From the NCBI GenBank assembly GCA_037893225.1, contig JAZGUH010000103.1, positions 6,758,001-6,822,000 of the forward strand: a stretch of DNA of 64,000 nucleotides, written 5' to 3'. The notes beneath the pieces were generated by a model. That model did no database searches. It saw only the letters and a list, made by a program, of their open reading frames with translations, and was not told the origin of the DNA. This document shows positions 21,063 through 34,670 of the stretch, piece by piece (positions within the stretch are counted from its first letter, which is position 1; every line of letters begins with the position of its first letter). The stretch comes from Hippasteria phrygiana. Lineage: Eukaryota; Echinodermata; Asteroidea; Valvatida; Goniasteridae. The position numbers were made by a program, and so were the translations under genes.

Positions 21063-22972
21063 GTGCAGTTATTCGGGAATGCAGAAAAATCACTTCGAAA
21101 AACCTACTCGCTTATCTCGGCCACCATTCGGCTAAACTTGGGTCTGAGGAGCTGGATATTGGTCTGGATGTTGCTGAGAAGTCACTCTTTCCAACAGTAT
21201 CAAGATTGTGCGCAATTTCGGTCAACATCGGGTCGAAAAACGGCGTCATTTGGGGCCCATGTTGCGTGGTGGGGGTGTCGGCTAGTCCTATTGTATAGCA
21301 TGTGCACTTATGCGGGAATGCAGAAAAATTACTTCGAAAAACCTACTCGCTTATCTCGGCCACCATTCGGCTTAACTTGGGTCTGAGGGGCTGGATATTG
21401 GTCTGGATGTTGCTGAGAAGTCACTCTTTCCAACAGTATCAAGATTGTGCGCAATTTCGTTCAACATCGGGTCGAAAAACGGCGTCATTTGGGGGCCAAG
21501 TTGCGTGGTGGGGGTGTCCGCTAGTCCCATTGTATAGTATGTGCAGTTATGCGGGAATGCAGAAAAATTACTTCGAAAAACCTACTCGCTTATCTCGGCC
21601 ACTATTCGGCTGAACTTGGGTCTGAGGAGCTGGATATTGGTCTGGATGTTGCTGAGAAGTCACTCTTTCCAACAGTATCAAGATTGTGCGCAATTTCGTT
21701 CAACATCGGGTCGAAAAACGGCGCCATTTGGGGCCCAAGTTGCGTGATGGGGGTGTCGGCTAGTCCATTGTATAGCATGTGCAGTTATGCGGGAATGCAG
21801 AAAGATTACTTCGAAAAACCTACTCGCTTATCTCGGCCACTATCCGGCTGAACGTGGGTCTGAAGAGCTGGATATTTGTCTGGATGTTGCTGAGAAGTCA
21901 CTCTTTCCAACAGTATCAAGATTGTGCACAATTTCGTTCAACATCGGGTCGAAAAACGGCGTCATTTGGGGCCCATGTTGCGTGGTGGGGGTGTCGGCTA
22001 GTCCTATTGTATAGCATGTGCAGTTATGCGGGAATGCAGAAAAATCACTTCGAAAAACCTACTCGCTTATCTCGGCCACCATTCGGCTAAACTTGGGTCT
22101 GAGGAGCTGGATATTGGTCTGGATGTTGCTGAGAAGTCACTCTTTCCAACAGTATCAAGATTGTGCGCAATTTCGTTCAACATCGGGTCGAAAAACGGCG
22201 TCATTTGGGGGCCAAGTTGCGTGATGGGGGTGTCGGCTAGTCCCATTGTATAGCATGTGCAGTTATGCGGGAATGCAGAAAAATTACTTCGAAAAACCTA
22301 CTCGCTTATCTCGGCCACTATTCGGCTGAACTTGGGTCTGAGGAGCTGGATATTGGTCTGGATGTTGCTGAGAAGTCACTCTTTCCAACAGTATCAAGAT
22401 TGTGCGCAATTTCGTTCAACATCGGGTCGAAAAACGGCGTCATTTGGGGCCCATGTTGCGTGGTGGGGGTGTCGGCTAGTCCTATTGTATAGCATGTGCA
22501 CTTATGCGGGAATGCAGAAAAATTACTTCGAAAAACCTACTCGCTTATCTCGGCCACCATTCGGCTTAACTTGGGTCTGAGGGGCTGGATATTGGTCTGG
22601 ATGTTGCTGAGAAGTCACTCTTTCCAACAGTATCAAGATTGTGCGCAATTTCGTTCAACATCGGGTCGAAAAACGGCGTCATTTGGGGGCCAAGTTGCGT
22701 GGTGGGGGTGTCCGCTAGTCCCATTGTATAGTATGTGCAGTTATGCGGGAATGCAGACAAATTACTTCGAAAAACCTACTCGCTTATCTCGGCCACTATT
22801 CGGCTGAACTTGGGTCTGAGGAGCTGGATATTGGTCTGGATGTTGCTGAGAAGTCACTCTTTCCAACAGTATCAAGATTGTGCGCAATTTCGTTCAACAT
22901 CGGGTCGAAAAACGGCGCCATTTGGGGCCCAAGTTGCGTGATGGGGGTGTCGGCTAGTCCATTGTATAGCAT
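21063..22972 (+). repeat. Family B 8-monomer HOR, copy 2 (1,910 bp)
   Basis: Anchors 21063, 21302, 21541, 21779, 22018, 22257, 22496 and 22735, each 1,911 bp after its counterpart. The last monomer departs near its end, having aacggcgccattt where copy 1 has aacggcgtcattt with cccatgtt. Its final two monomers also open the 7-mer HOR that follows, so the two HOR phases overlap. Confidence 0.87.
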
Positions 22973-24166
22973 GTGCAGTTATGCGGGAATGCAGAAAGAT
23001 TACTTCGAAAAACCTACTCGCTTATCTCGGCCACTATCCGGCTGAACGTGGGTCTGAAGAGCTGGATATTTGTCTGGATGTTGCTGAGAAGTCACTCTTT
23101 CCAACAGTATCAAGATTGTGCACAATTTCGTTCAACATCGGGTCGAAAAACGGCGTCATTTGGGGCCCATGTTGCGTGGTGGGGGTGTCGGCTAGTCCTA
23201 TTGTATAGCATGTGCAGTTATGCGGGAATGCAGAAAAATCACTTCGAAAAACCTACTCGCTTATCTCGGCCACCATTCGGCTAAACTTGGGTCTGAGGAG
23301 CTGGATATTGGTCTGGATGTTGCTGAGAAGTCACTCTTTCCAACAGTATCAAGATTGTGCGCAATTTCGTTCAACATCGGGTCGAAAAACGGCGTCATTT
23401 GGGGGCCAAGTTGCGTGATGGGGGTGTCGGCTAGTCCCATTGTATAGCATGTGCAGTTATGCGGGAATGCAGAAAAATTACTTCGAAAAACCTACTCGCT
23501 TATCTCGGCCACTATTCGGCTGAACTTGGGTCTGAGGAGCTGGATATTGGTCTGGATGTTGCTGAGAAGTCACTCTTTCCAACAGTATCAAGATTGTGCG
23601 CAATTTCGTTCAACATCGGGTCGAAAAACGGCGCCATTTGTGGCCCAAGTTGCGTGATGGGGGTGTCGGCTAGTCCATTGTATAGCATGTGCAGTTATGC
23701 GGGAATGCAGAAAGATTACTTCGAAAAACCTACTCGCTTATCTCGGCCACTATCCGGCTGAACGTGGGTCTGAAGAGCTGGATATTTGTCTGGATGTTGC
23801 TGAGAAGTCACTCTTTCCAACAGTATCAAGATTGTGCGCAATTTCGTTCAACATCGGGTCGAAAAGCGGCGTCATTTGGGGCCCATGTTGCGTGGTGGGG
23901 GTGTCGGCTAGTCCTATTGTATAGCATGTGCAGTTATGCGGGAATGCAGAAAAATCACTTCGAAAAACCTACTCGCTTATCTCGGCCACCATTCGGCTAA
24001 ACTTGGGTCTGAGGAGCTGGATATTGGTCTGGATGTTGCTGAGAAGTCACTCTTTCCAACAGTATCAAGATTGTGCGCAATTTCGGTCAACATCGGGTCG
24101 AAAAACGGCGTCATTTGGGGCCCATGTTGCGTGGTGGGGGTGTCGGCTAGTCCTATTGTATAGCAT
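22496..24166 (+). repeat. Family B 7-monomer HOR, copy 1 (G L P S L P S, 1,671 bp)
   Basis: Anchors 22496, 22735, 22973, 23212, 23451, 23689 and 23928. Diagnostic changes shared with copy 2 are gcgccatttgtggccc in the second L and gtcgaaaagcgg in the second P, neither seen outside these two copies. It looks like a shortened derivative of the preceding 8-mer. Confidence 0.88.
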
Positions 24167-25836
24167 GTGCACTTATGCGGGAATGCAGAAAAATTACTTC
24201 GAAAAACCTACTCGCTTATCTCGGCCACCATTCGGCTTAACTTGGGTCTGAAGGGCTGGATATTGGTCTGGATGTTGCTGAGAAGTCACTCTTTCCAACA
24301 GTATCAAGATTGTGCGCAATTTCGTTCAACATCGGGTCGAAAAACGGCGTCATTTGGGGGCCAAGTTGCGTGGTGGGGGTGTCCGCTAGTCCCATTGTAT
24401 AGTATGTGCAGTTATGCGGGAATGCAGACAAATTACTTCGAAAAACCTACTCGCTTATCTCGGCCACTATTCGGCTGAACTTGGGTCTGAGGAGCTGGAT
24501 ATTGGTCTGGATGTTGCTGAGAAGTCACTCTTTCCAACAGTATCAAGATTGTGCGCAATTTCGTTCAACATCGGGTCGAAAAACGGCGCCATTTGGGGCC
24601 CAAGTTGCGTGATGGGGGTGTCGGCTAGTCCATTGTATAGCATGTGCAGTTATGCGGGAATGCAGAAAGATTACTTCGAAAAACCTACTCGCTTATCTCG
24701 GCCACTATCCGGCTGAACGTGGGTCTGAAGAGCTGGATATTTGTCTGGATGTTGCTGAGAAGTCACTCTTTCCAACAGTATCAAGATTGTGCACAATTTC
24801 GTTCAACATCGGGTCGAAAAACGGCGTCATTTGGGGCCCATGTTGCGTGGTGGGGGTGTCGGCTAGTCCTATTGTATAGCATGTGCAGTTATGCGGGAAT
24901 GCAGAAAAATCACTTCGAAAAACCTACTCGCTTATCTCGGCCACCATTCGGCTAAACTTGGGTCTGAGGAGCTGGATATTGGTCTGGATGTTGCTGAGAA
25001 GTCACTCTTTCCAACAGTATCAAGATTGTGCGCAATTTCGTTCAACATCGGGTCGAAAAACGGCGTCATTTGGGGGCCAAGTTGCGTGATGGGGGTGTCG
25101 GCTAGTCCCATTGTATAGCATGTGCAGTTATGCGGGAATGCAGAAAAATTACTTCGAAAAACCTACTCGCTTATCTCGGCCACTATTCGGCTGAACTTGG
25201 GTCTGAGGAGCTGGATATTGGTCTGGATGTTGCTGAGAAGTCACTCTTTCCAACAGTATCAAGATTGTGCGCAATTTCGTTCAACATCGGGTCGAAAAAC
25301 GGCGCCATTTGTGGCCCAAGTTGCGTGATGGGGGTGTCGGCTAGTCCATTGTATAGCATGTGCAGTTATGCGGGAATGCAGAAAGATTACTTCGAAAAAC
25401 CTACTCGCTTATCTCGGCCACTATCCGGCTGAACGTGGGTCTGAAGAGCTGGATATTTGTCTGGATGTTGCTGAGAAGTCACTCTTTCCAACAGTATCAA
25501 GATTGTGCGCAATTTCGGTCAACATCGGGTCGAAAAGCGGCGTCATTTGGGGCCCATGTTGCGTGGTGGGGGTGTCGGCTAGTCCTATTGTATAGCATGT
25601 GCAGTTATGCGGGAATGCAGAAAAATCACTTCGAAAAACCTACTCGCTTATCTCGGCCACCATTCGGCTAAACTTGGGTCTGAGGAGCTGGATATTGGTC
25701 TGGATGTTGCTGAGAAGTCACTCTTTCCAACAGTATCAAGATTGTGCGCAATTTCGTTCAACATCGGGTCGAAAAACGGCGTCATTTGGGGCCCAAGTTG
25801 CGTGGTGGGGGTGTCGGCTAGTCCATTGTATAGCAT
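24167..25836 (+). repeat. Family B 7-monomer HOR, copy 2 (1,670 bp)
   Basis: Anchors 24167 to 25599. It repeats copy 1 with a few changes: gtctgaagggctgg near 24,247, and cggtcaac in the gtcgaaaagcgg monomer where copy 1 has cgttcaac. The last monomer ends cccaagtt rather than cccatgtt, so similarity to copy 1 stops near 25,720. Confidence 0.87.
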
Positions 25837-28800
25837 GTGCAGTTATGCGGGAATGCAGAAAGATTACTTCGAAAAACCTACTCGCTTATCTCGGCCACTA
25901 TCCGGCTGAACGTGGGTCTGAAGAGCTGGATATTTGTCTGGATGTTGCTGAGAAGTCACTCTTTCCAACAGTATCAAGATTGTGCGCAATTTCGGTCAAC
26001 ATCGGGTCGAAAAACGGCGTCATTTGGGGCCCATGTTGCGTGGTGGGGGTGTCGGCTAGTCCTATTGTATAGCATGTGCACTTATGCGGGAATGCAGAAA
26101 AATTACTTCGAAAAACCTACTCGCTTATCTCGGCCACCATTCGGCTGAATTTGGGTCTGAGGAGCTGGATATTGGTCTGGATGTTGCTGAAAAGTCACTC
26201 TTTCCAACAGTATCAAGATTGTGCGCAATTTCGTTCAACATCGGGTCGAAAAACGGCGTCATTTGGGGCCCAAGTTGCGTGGTGGGGGTGTCGGCTAGTC
26301 CCATTTTATAGCATGTGCAGTTATGCGGGAATGCAGACAAATTAGTATGAAAAACCTACTCGCTTATCTCGGCCACCATTCGGCTTAACTTGGGTCTGAG
26401 GGGCTGGATATTGGTCTGGATGTTGCTGAGAAGTCACTCTTTCCAACAGTATCAAGATTGTGCGCAATTTCGTTCAACATCGGGTCGAAAAACGGCGTCA
26501 TTTGGGGGCCAAGTTGCGTGGTGGGGGTGTCGGCTAGTCCCATTGTATAGCATGTGCAGTTATGCGGAAATGCAGAAAGATTACTTCGAAAAACCTACTC
26601 GCTTATCTCGGCCACTATCCGGCTGAACGTGTGTCTGAAGAGCTGGATATTTGTCTGGATGTTGCTGAGGAGTCACTCTTTCCAACAGTATCAAGATTGT
26701 GCGCAATTTCGTTCAACATCGGGTCGAAAAACGGCGTCATTTGGGGCCCAAGTTGCGTGGTGGGGGTGTCGGCTTGTCCTATTGTATAGCATGTGCAGTT
26801 ATGCGGGAAGGCAGAAAGATTACTTCGAAAAACCTACTCGCTTATCTCGGCCACTATTCGGCTGAACATGGGTCTGAGGAGCTGGATATTGGTCTGGATG
26901 TTGCTGAGAAGTCACTCTTTCCAACAGTATCAAGATTGTGCGCAATTTCGTTCAACATCGGGTTGAAAAACGGCGTCATTTGGGGCCCAAGTTGCGTGGT
27001 GGGGGTGTCGGCTAGTCCATTGTATAGCATGTGCAGTTATGCGGGAATGCAGAAAGATTACTTAGAAAAACCTACTCGCTTATCTCGGCCACTATCCGGC
27101 TGAACGTGGGTCTGAAGAGCTGGATATTTGTCTGGATGTTGCTGAGAAGTCACTCTTTCCAACAGTATCAAGATTGTGCGCAATTTCGTTCAACATCGGG
27201 TCGAAAAACGGCGTCATTTGGGGCCCAAGTTGCGTGGTGGGGGTGTCGGCTTGTCCCATTGTATAGCATGTGCAGTTATGCGGGAATGCAGAACAATTAC
27301 TTCAAAAAACCTATTCGCTTATCTCGGCCACTATTCGGCTGAACTTGGGTCTGAGGAGCTGGATATTGGTCTGGATGTTGCTGAGAAGTCACTATTTCCT
27401 ACAGTATCAAGATTGTGCGCAATTTCGTTCAACATCGGGTCGAAAAACGGCGTCATTTGGGGCCCAAGTTGCGTGATGGGGGTGTCGGCTAGTCCCATTG
27501 TATAGCATGTGCAGTTATGCGGGAATGCAGAAAAAATACTTCGAAAAACCTACTCGCTTATCTCGGCCACTATTCGGCTGAACATGGGTCTGAGGAGCTG
27601 GATATTGGTCTGGATGTTGCTGAGAAGTCACTTTTTCCAACAGTATCAAGATTGTGCGCAATTTCGTTCAACATCGGGTCGAAAAACGGCGTCATTTGGG
27701 GCCCAAGTTGCGTGGTGGGGGTGTCGGCTAGTCCCATTGTATAGCATGTGCAGTTATGCGGGAATGCAGAAAAATTACTTCGAAAAACCTACTCGCTTAT
27801 CTCGGCCACTATTCGGCTGAACTTGGGTCTGAGGAGCTGGATATTGGTCTGGATGTTGCTGAGAAGTCACTCTTTCCAACAGTATCAAGATTGTGCGCAA
27901 TTTCGTTCAACATCGGGTCGAAAAACGGCGTCATTTGGGGCCCAAGTTGCGTGATGGGGGTGTCGGCTAGTCCATTGTATAGCATGTGCAGTTATGCGGG
28001 AATGCAGAAAGATTACTTCGAAAAACCTACTCGCTTATCTCGGCCACTATCCGGCTGAACGTGGGTCTGAAGAGCTGGATATTTGTCTGGATGTTGCTGA
28101 GAAGTCACTCTTTCCAACAGTATCAAAGATTGTGCGCAATTTCGGTCAACATCGGGTCGAAAAACGGCGTCATTTGGGGCCCATGTTGCGTGGTGGGGGT
28201 GTCGGCTAGTCCTATTGTATAGCATGTGCACTTATGCGGGAATGCAGAAAAATTACTTCGAAAAACCTACTCGCTTATCTCGGCCACCATTCGGCTGAAC
28301 TTGGGTCTGAGGAGCTGGATATTGGTCTGGATGTTGCTGAAAAGTCACTCTTTCCAACAGTATCAAGATTGTGCGCAATTTCGTTCAACATCGGGTCGAA
28401 AAACGGCGTCATTTGGGGCCCAAGTTGCGTGGTGGGGGTGTCGGCTAGTCCCATTGTATAGCATGTGCAGTTATGCGGGAATGCAGAAAAATTACTTCGA
28501 AAAACCTACTCGCTTATCTCGGCCACTATTCGGCTGAACATGGGTCTGAAGAGCTGGATATTTGTCTGGATGTTGCTGAGAAGTCACTCTTTCCAACAGT
28601 ATCAAGATTGTGCGCAATTTCGGTCAACATCGGGTCGAAAAACGGCGTCATTTGGGGCCCAAGTTGCGTGGTGGGGGTGTCGGCTAGTCCTATTGTATAG
28701 CATGTGCAGTTATGCGGGAATGCAGAAAGATTACTTCGAAAAACCTACTCGCTTATCTCGGCCACTATTCGGCTGAACTTGGGTCTGAGGAGCTGGATAT

Positions 28801-31328
28801 TGGTCTGGATGTTGCTGAGAAGTCACTCTTTCCAACAGTATCAAGATTGTGCGCAATTTCGTTCAACATCGGATTGAAAAACGGCGTCATTTGGGGCCCA
28901 AGTTGCGTGATGGGGGTGTCGGCTAGTCCATTGTATAGCATGTGCAGTTATGCGGGAATGCAGAAAGATTACTTCGAAAAACCTACTCGCTTATCTCGGC
29001 CACTATCCGGCTGAACGTGGGTCTGAAGAGCTGGATATTTGTCTGGATGTTGCTGAGAAGTCACTCTTTCCAACAGTATCAAGATTGTGCGCAATTTCGG
29101 TCAACATCGGGTCGAAAAACGGCGTCATTTGGGGCCCATGTTGCGTGGTGGGGGTGTCGGCTAGTCCTGTTGTATAGCATGTGCAGTTATGCGGGAATGC
29201 AGAAAAATCACTTCGAAAAACCTACTCGCTTATCTCGGCCACCATTCGGCTAAACTTGGGTCTGAGGAGCTGGATATTGGTCTGGATGTTGCTGAGAAGT
29301 CACTCTTTCCAACAGTATCAAGATTGTGCGCAATTTCGTTCAACATCGGGTCGAAAAACGGCGTCATTTGGGGCCCAAGTTGCGTGGTGGGGGTGTCGGC
29401 TAGTCCATTGTATAGCATGTGCAGTTATGCGGGAATGCAGAAAGATTACTTCGAAAAACCTACTCGCTTATCTCGGCCACTATCCGGCTGAACGTGAGTC
29501 TGAAGAGCTGGATATTTGTCTGGATGTTGCTGAGAAGTCACTCTTTCCAACAGTATCAAGATTGTGCGCAATTTCGGTCAACATCGGGTCGAAAAACGGC
29601 GTCATTTTGGCCCATGTTGCGTGGTGGGGGTGTCGGCTAGTCCTATTGTATAGCATGTGCACTTATGCGGGAATGCAGAAAAATTACTTCGAAAAACATA
29701 CTCGCTTATCTCGGCCACCATTCGGCTGAACTTGGGTCTGAGGAGCTGGATATTGGTCTGGATGTTGCTGAAAAGTCACTCTTTCCAACAGTATCAAGAT
29801 TGTGCGCAATTTCGTTCAACATCGGGTCGAAAAACGGCGTCATTTGGGGCCCAAGTTGCGTGGTGGGGGTGTCGGCTAGTCCCATTGTATAGCATGTGCA
29901 GTTATGCGGGAATGCAGAAAAATTACTTCGAAAAACCTACTCGCTTATCTCGGCCACTATTCGGCTGAACATGGGTCTGAGGAGCTGGATATTGGTCTGG
30001 ATGTTGCTGAGAAGTCACTCTTTCCAACAGTATCAAGATTGTGCGCAATTTCGTTCAACATCGGGTCGAAAAACGGCGTCATTTGGGGCCCAAGTTGCGT
30101 GGTGCGGGTGTCGGCTAGTCCATTGTATAGCATGTGCAGTTATGCGGGAATGCAGAAAGATTACTTCGAAAAACCTACTCGCTTATCTCGGCCACTATCC
30201 GGCTGAACGTGGGTCTGAAGAGCTGGATATTTGTCTGGATGTTGCTGAGAAGTCACTCTTTCCAACAGTGTCAAGATTGTGCGCAATTTCGGTCAACATC
30301 GGGTCGAAAAACGGCGTCATTTGGGGCCCATGTTGCGTGGTGGGGGTGTCGGCTAGTCCTATTGTATAGCATGTGCACTTATGCGGGAATGCAGAAAAAT
30401 TACTTCGAAAAACCTACTCGCTTATCTCGGCCACCATTTGGCTGAACTTGGGTCTGAGGAGCTGGATATTGGTCTGGATGTTGCTGAAAAGTCACTCTTT
30501 CCAACAGTATCAAGATTGTGCGCAATTTCGTTCAACATCGGGTCGAAAAACGGCGTCATTTGGGGCCCAAGTTGCGTGGTGGGGGTGTCGGCTAGTCCCA
30601 TTGTATAGCATGTGCAGTTATGCGGGAATGCAGAAAAATTAGTATGAAAAACCTACTCGCTTATCTCGGCCACCATTCGGCTTAACTTGGGTCTGAGGGG
30701 CTGGATATTGGTCTGGATGTTGCTGAGAAGTCACTCTTTCCAACAGTATCAAGATTGTGCGCAATTTCGTTCAACATCGGGTCGAAAAACGGCGTCATTT
30801 GGGGGCCAAGTTGCGTGGTGGGGGTGTCGGCTAGTCCCATTGTATAGCATGTGCAGTTATGGGGGAATGCAGAAAGATTACTTCGAAAAACCTACTCGCT
30901 TATCTCGGCCACTATCCGGCTGAACGTGTGTCTGAAGAGCTGGATATTTGTCTGGATGTTGCTGAGGAGTCACTCTTTCCAACAGTATCAAGATTGTGCG
31001 CAATTTCGTTCAAAATCGGGTCGAAAAACGGCGTCATTTGGGGCCCAAGTTGCGTGGTGGGGGTGTCGGCTTGTCCTATTGTATAGCATGTGCAGCTATG
31101 CGGGAATGCAGAAAGATTACTTCGAAAAACCTACTCGCTTATCTCGGCCACTATTCGGCTGAACTTGGGTCTGAGGAGCTGGATATTTGTCTGGATGTTG
31201 CTGAGAAGTCACTCTTTCCAACAGTATCAAGATTGTGCGCAATTTCGTTCAACATCGGGTCGAAAAACGGCGTCATTTGGGGCCCAAGTTGCGTGATGGG
31301 GGTGTCGGCTAGTCTCATTGTATAGCAT
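25837..31328 (+). repeat. Family B mixed block without a stable local HOR
   Basis: Order: P H T C M P Q K L Pi H M R P S Pd H M P H T C R (23 monomers). It contains the first Q (27270), first 'i'-tagged (27986) and first 'd'-tagged (29419) monomers of the window, subtypes that later become parts of regular HORs. The start resembles 13,661-15,094. The end (from 30134) matches 32,045-33,239 at an offset of 1,911 bp. One P, at 27031, has lost the TTCGAA site (acttagaaaaacc). Confidence 0.8.
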
Positions 31329-34300
31329 GTGCAGTTATGCGGGAATGCAGAAAAAATACTTCGAAAAACCTACTCGCTTATCTCGGCCACTATTCGGCTG
31401 AACATGGGTCTGAGGAGCTGGATATTAGTCTGGATGTTGCTGAGAAGTCACTCTTTCCAACAGTATCAAGATTGTGCGCAATTTCGGTCAACATCGGGTC
31501 GAAAAACGGCGTCATTTGGGGCCCAAGTTGCGTGGTGGGTGTGTCGGCTAGTCCCATTGTATAGCATGTGCAGTTATGCGGGAATGCAGAAAAATTACTT
31601 CGAAAAACCTACTCGCTTATCTCGGCCACTATTCGGCTGAACTTGGGTCTGAGGAGCTGGATATTGGTCTGGATGTTGCTGAAAAGTCACTCTTTCCAAC
31701 AGTATCAAGATTGTGCGCAATTTCGTTCAACATCGGGTCGAAAAACGGCGTCATTTGGGGCCCAAGTTGCGTGGTGGGGGTGTCGGCTAGTCCCATTGTA
31801 TAGCATGTGCAGTTATGCGGGAATGCAGAAAAATTACTTCGAAAAACCTACTCGCTTATCTCGGCCACTATTCGGCTGAACATGGGTCTGAGGAGCTGGA
31901 TATTGGTCTGGATGTTGCTGAGAAGTCACTCTTTCCAACAGTATCAAGATTGTGCGCAATTTCGTTCAACATCGGGTCGAAAAACGGCGTCATTTGGGGC
32001 CCAAGTTGCGTGGTGGGGGTGTCGGCTAGTCCATTGTATAGCATGTGCAGTTATGCGGGAATGCAGAAAGATTACTTCGAAAAACCTACTCGCTTATCTC
32101 GGCCACTATCCGGCTGAACGTGGGTCTGAAGAGCTGGATATTTGTCTGGATGTTGCTGAGAAGTCACTCTTTCCAACAGTGTCAAGATTGTGCGCAATTT
32201 CGGTCAACATCGGGTCGAAAAACGGCGTCATTTGGGGCCCATGTTGCGTGGTGGGGGTGTCGGCTAGTCCTATTGTATAGCATGTGCACTTATGCGGGAA
32301 TGCAGAAAAATTACTTCGAAAAACCTACTCGCTTATCTCGGCCACCATTTGGCTGAACTTGGGTCTGAGGAGCTGGATATTGGTCTGGATGTTGCTGAAA
32401 AGTCACTCTTTCCAACAGTATCAAGATTGTGCGCAATTTCGTTCAACATCGGGTCGAAAAACGGCGTCATTTGGGGCCCAAGTTGCGTGGTGGGGGTGTC
32501 GGCTAGTCCCATTGTATAGCATGTGCAGTTATGCGGGAATGCAGAAAAATTAGTATGAAAAACCTACTCGCTTATCTCGGCCACCATTCGGCTTAACTTG
32601 GGTCTGAGGGGCTGGATATTGGTCTGGATGTTGCTGAGAAGTCACTCTTTCCAACAGTATCAAGATTGTGCGCAATTTCGTTTAACATCGGGTCGAAAAA
32701 CGGCGTCATTTGGGGGCCAAGTTGCGTGGTGGGGGTGTCGGCTAGTCCCATTGTATAGCATGTGCAGTTATGGGGGAATGCAGAAAGATTACTTCGAAAA
32801 ACCTACTCGCTTATCTCGGCCACTATCCGGCTGAACGTGTGTCTGAAGAGCTGGATATTTGTCTGGATGTTGCTGAGGAGTCACTCTTTCCAACAGTATC
32901 AAGATTGTGCGCAATTTCGTTCAAAATCGGGTCGAAAAACGGCGTCATTTGGGGCCCAAGTTGCGTGGTGGGGGTGTCGGCTTGTCCTATTGTATAGCAT
33001 GTGCAGCTATGCGGGAATGCAGAAAGATTACTTCGAAAAACCTACTCGCTTATCTCGGCCACTATTCGGCTGAACTTGGGTCTGAGGAGCTGGATATTGG
33101 TCTGGATGTTGCTGAGAAGTCACTCTTTCCAACAGTATCAAGATTGTGCGCAATTTCGTTCAACATCGGGTCGAAAAACGGCGTCATTTGGGGCCCAAGT
33201 TGCGTGATGGGGGTGTCGGCTAGTCTCATTGTATAGCATGTGCAGTTATGCGGGAATGCAGAAAAAATACTTCGAAAAACCTACTCGCTTATCTCGGCCA
33301 CTATTCGGCTGAACATGGGTCTGAGGAGCTGGATATTAGTCTGGATGTTGCTGAGAAGTCACTCTTTCCAACAGTATCAAGATTGTGCGCAATTTCGGTC
33401 AACATCGGGTCGAAAAACGGCGTCATTTGGGGCCCAAGTTGCGTGGTGGGTGTGTCGGCTAGTCCCATTGTATAGCATGTGCAGTTATGCGGGAATGCAG
33501 AAAAATTACTTCGAAAAACCTACTCGCTTATCTCGGCCACTATTCGGCTGAACATGGGTCTGAAGAGCTGGATATTGGTCTGGATGTTGCTGAGAAGTCA
33601 CTCTTTCCAACAGTATCAAGATTGTGCGCAATTTCGTTCAACATCGGGTCGAAAAACGGCGTCATTTGGGGCCCAAGTTGCGTGGTGGGGGTGTCGGCTA
33701 GTCCATTGTATAGCATGTGCAGTTATGCGGGAATGCAGAAAGATTACTTCGAAAAACCTACTCGCTTATCTCGGCCACTATCCGGCTGAACGTGAGTCTG
33801 AAGAGCTGGATATTTGTCTGGATGTTGCTGAGAAGTCACTCTTTCCAACAGTATCAAGATTGTGCGCAATTTCGGTCAACATCGGGTCGAAAAACGGCGT
33901 CATTTTGGCCCATGTTGCGTGGTGGGGGTGTCGGCTAGTCCTATTGTATAGCATGTGCACTTATGCGGGAATGCAGAAAAATTACTTCGAAAAACATACT
34001 CGCTTATCTCGGCCACCATTCGGCTGAACTTGGGTCTGAGGAGCTGGATATTGGTCTGGATGTTGCTGAGAAGTCACTCTTTCCAACAGTATCAAGATTG
34101 TGCGCAATTTCGTTCAACATCGGGTCGAAAAACGGCGTCATTTGGGGCCCAAGTTGCGTGGTGGGGGTGTCGGCTAGTCCATTGTATAGCATGTGCAGTT
34201 ATGCGGGAATGCAGAAAGATTACTTCGAAAAACCTACTCGCTTATCTCGGCCACTATCCGGCTGAACGTGGGTCTGAAGAGCTGGATATTTGTCTGGATG

Positions 34301-34670
34301 TTGCTGAGAAGTCACTCTTTCCAACAGTGTCAAGATTGTGCGCAATTTCGGTCAACATCGGGTCGAAAAACGGCGTCATTTGGGGCCCATGTTGCGTGGT
34401 GGGGGTGTCGGCTAGTCCTATTGTATAGCATGTGCACATATGCGGGAATGCAGAAAAATTACTTCGAAAAACCTACTCGCTTATCTCGGCCACCATTTGG
34501 CTGAACTTGGGTCTGAGGAGCTGGATATTGGTCTGGATGTTGCTGAAAAGTCACTCTTTCCAACAGTATCAAGATTGTGCGCAATTTCGTTCAACATCGG
34601 GTCGAAAAACGGCGTCATTTGGGGCCCAAGTTGCGTGATGGGGGTGTCGGCTAGTCTCATTGTATAGCAT
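31329..34670 (+). repeat. Family B 14-monomer HOR, copy 1 (3,342 bp)
   Basis: Order: K L M P H T C R K M Pd H P H. Anchors run from 31329 to 34432. Markers are gtgtcaagattg (for gtatcaagattg) in the P monomers at 32045 and 34193, gtgcagttatggggg in the C at 32762, cgtttaacatc in the T at 32523, and gtgcacatatg in the last H. All recur 3,342 bp later. The last ~30 bp of this copy (gtgatggggg, agtctcattg) differ from copy 2. Confidence 0.9.
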
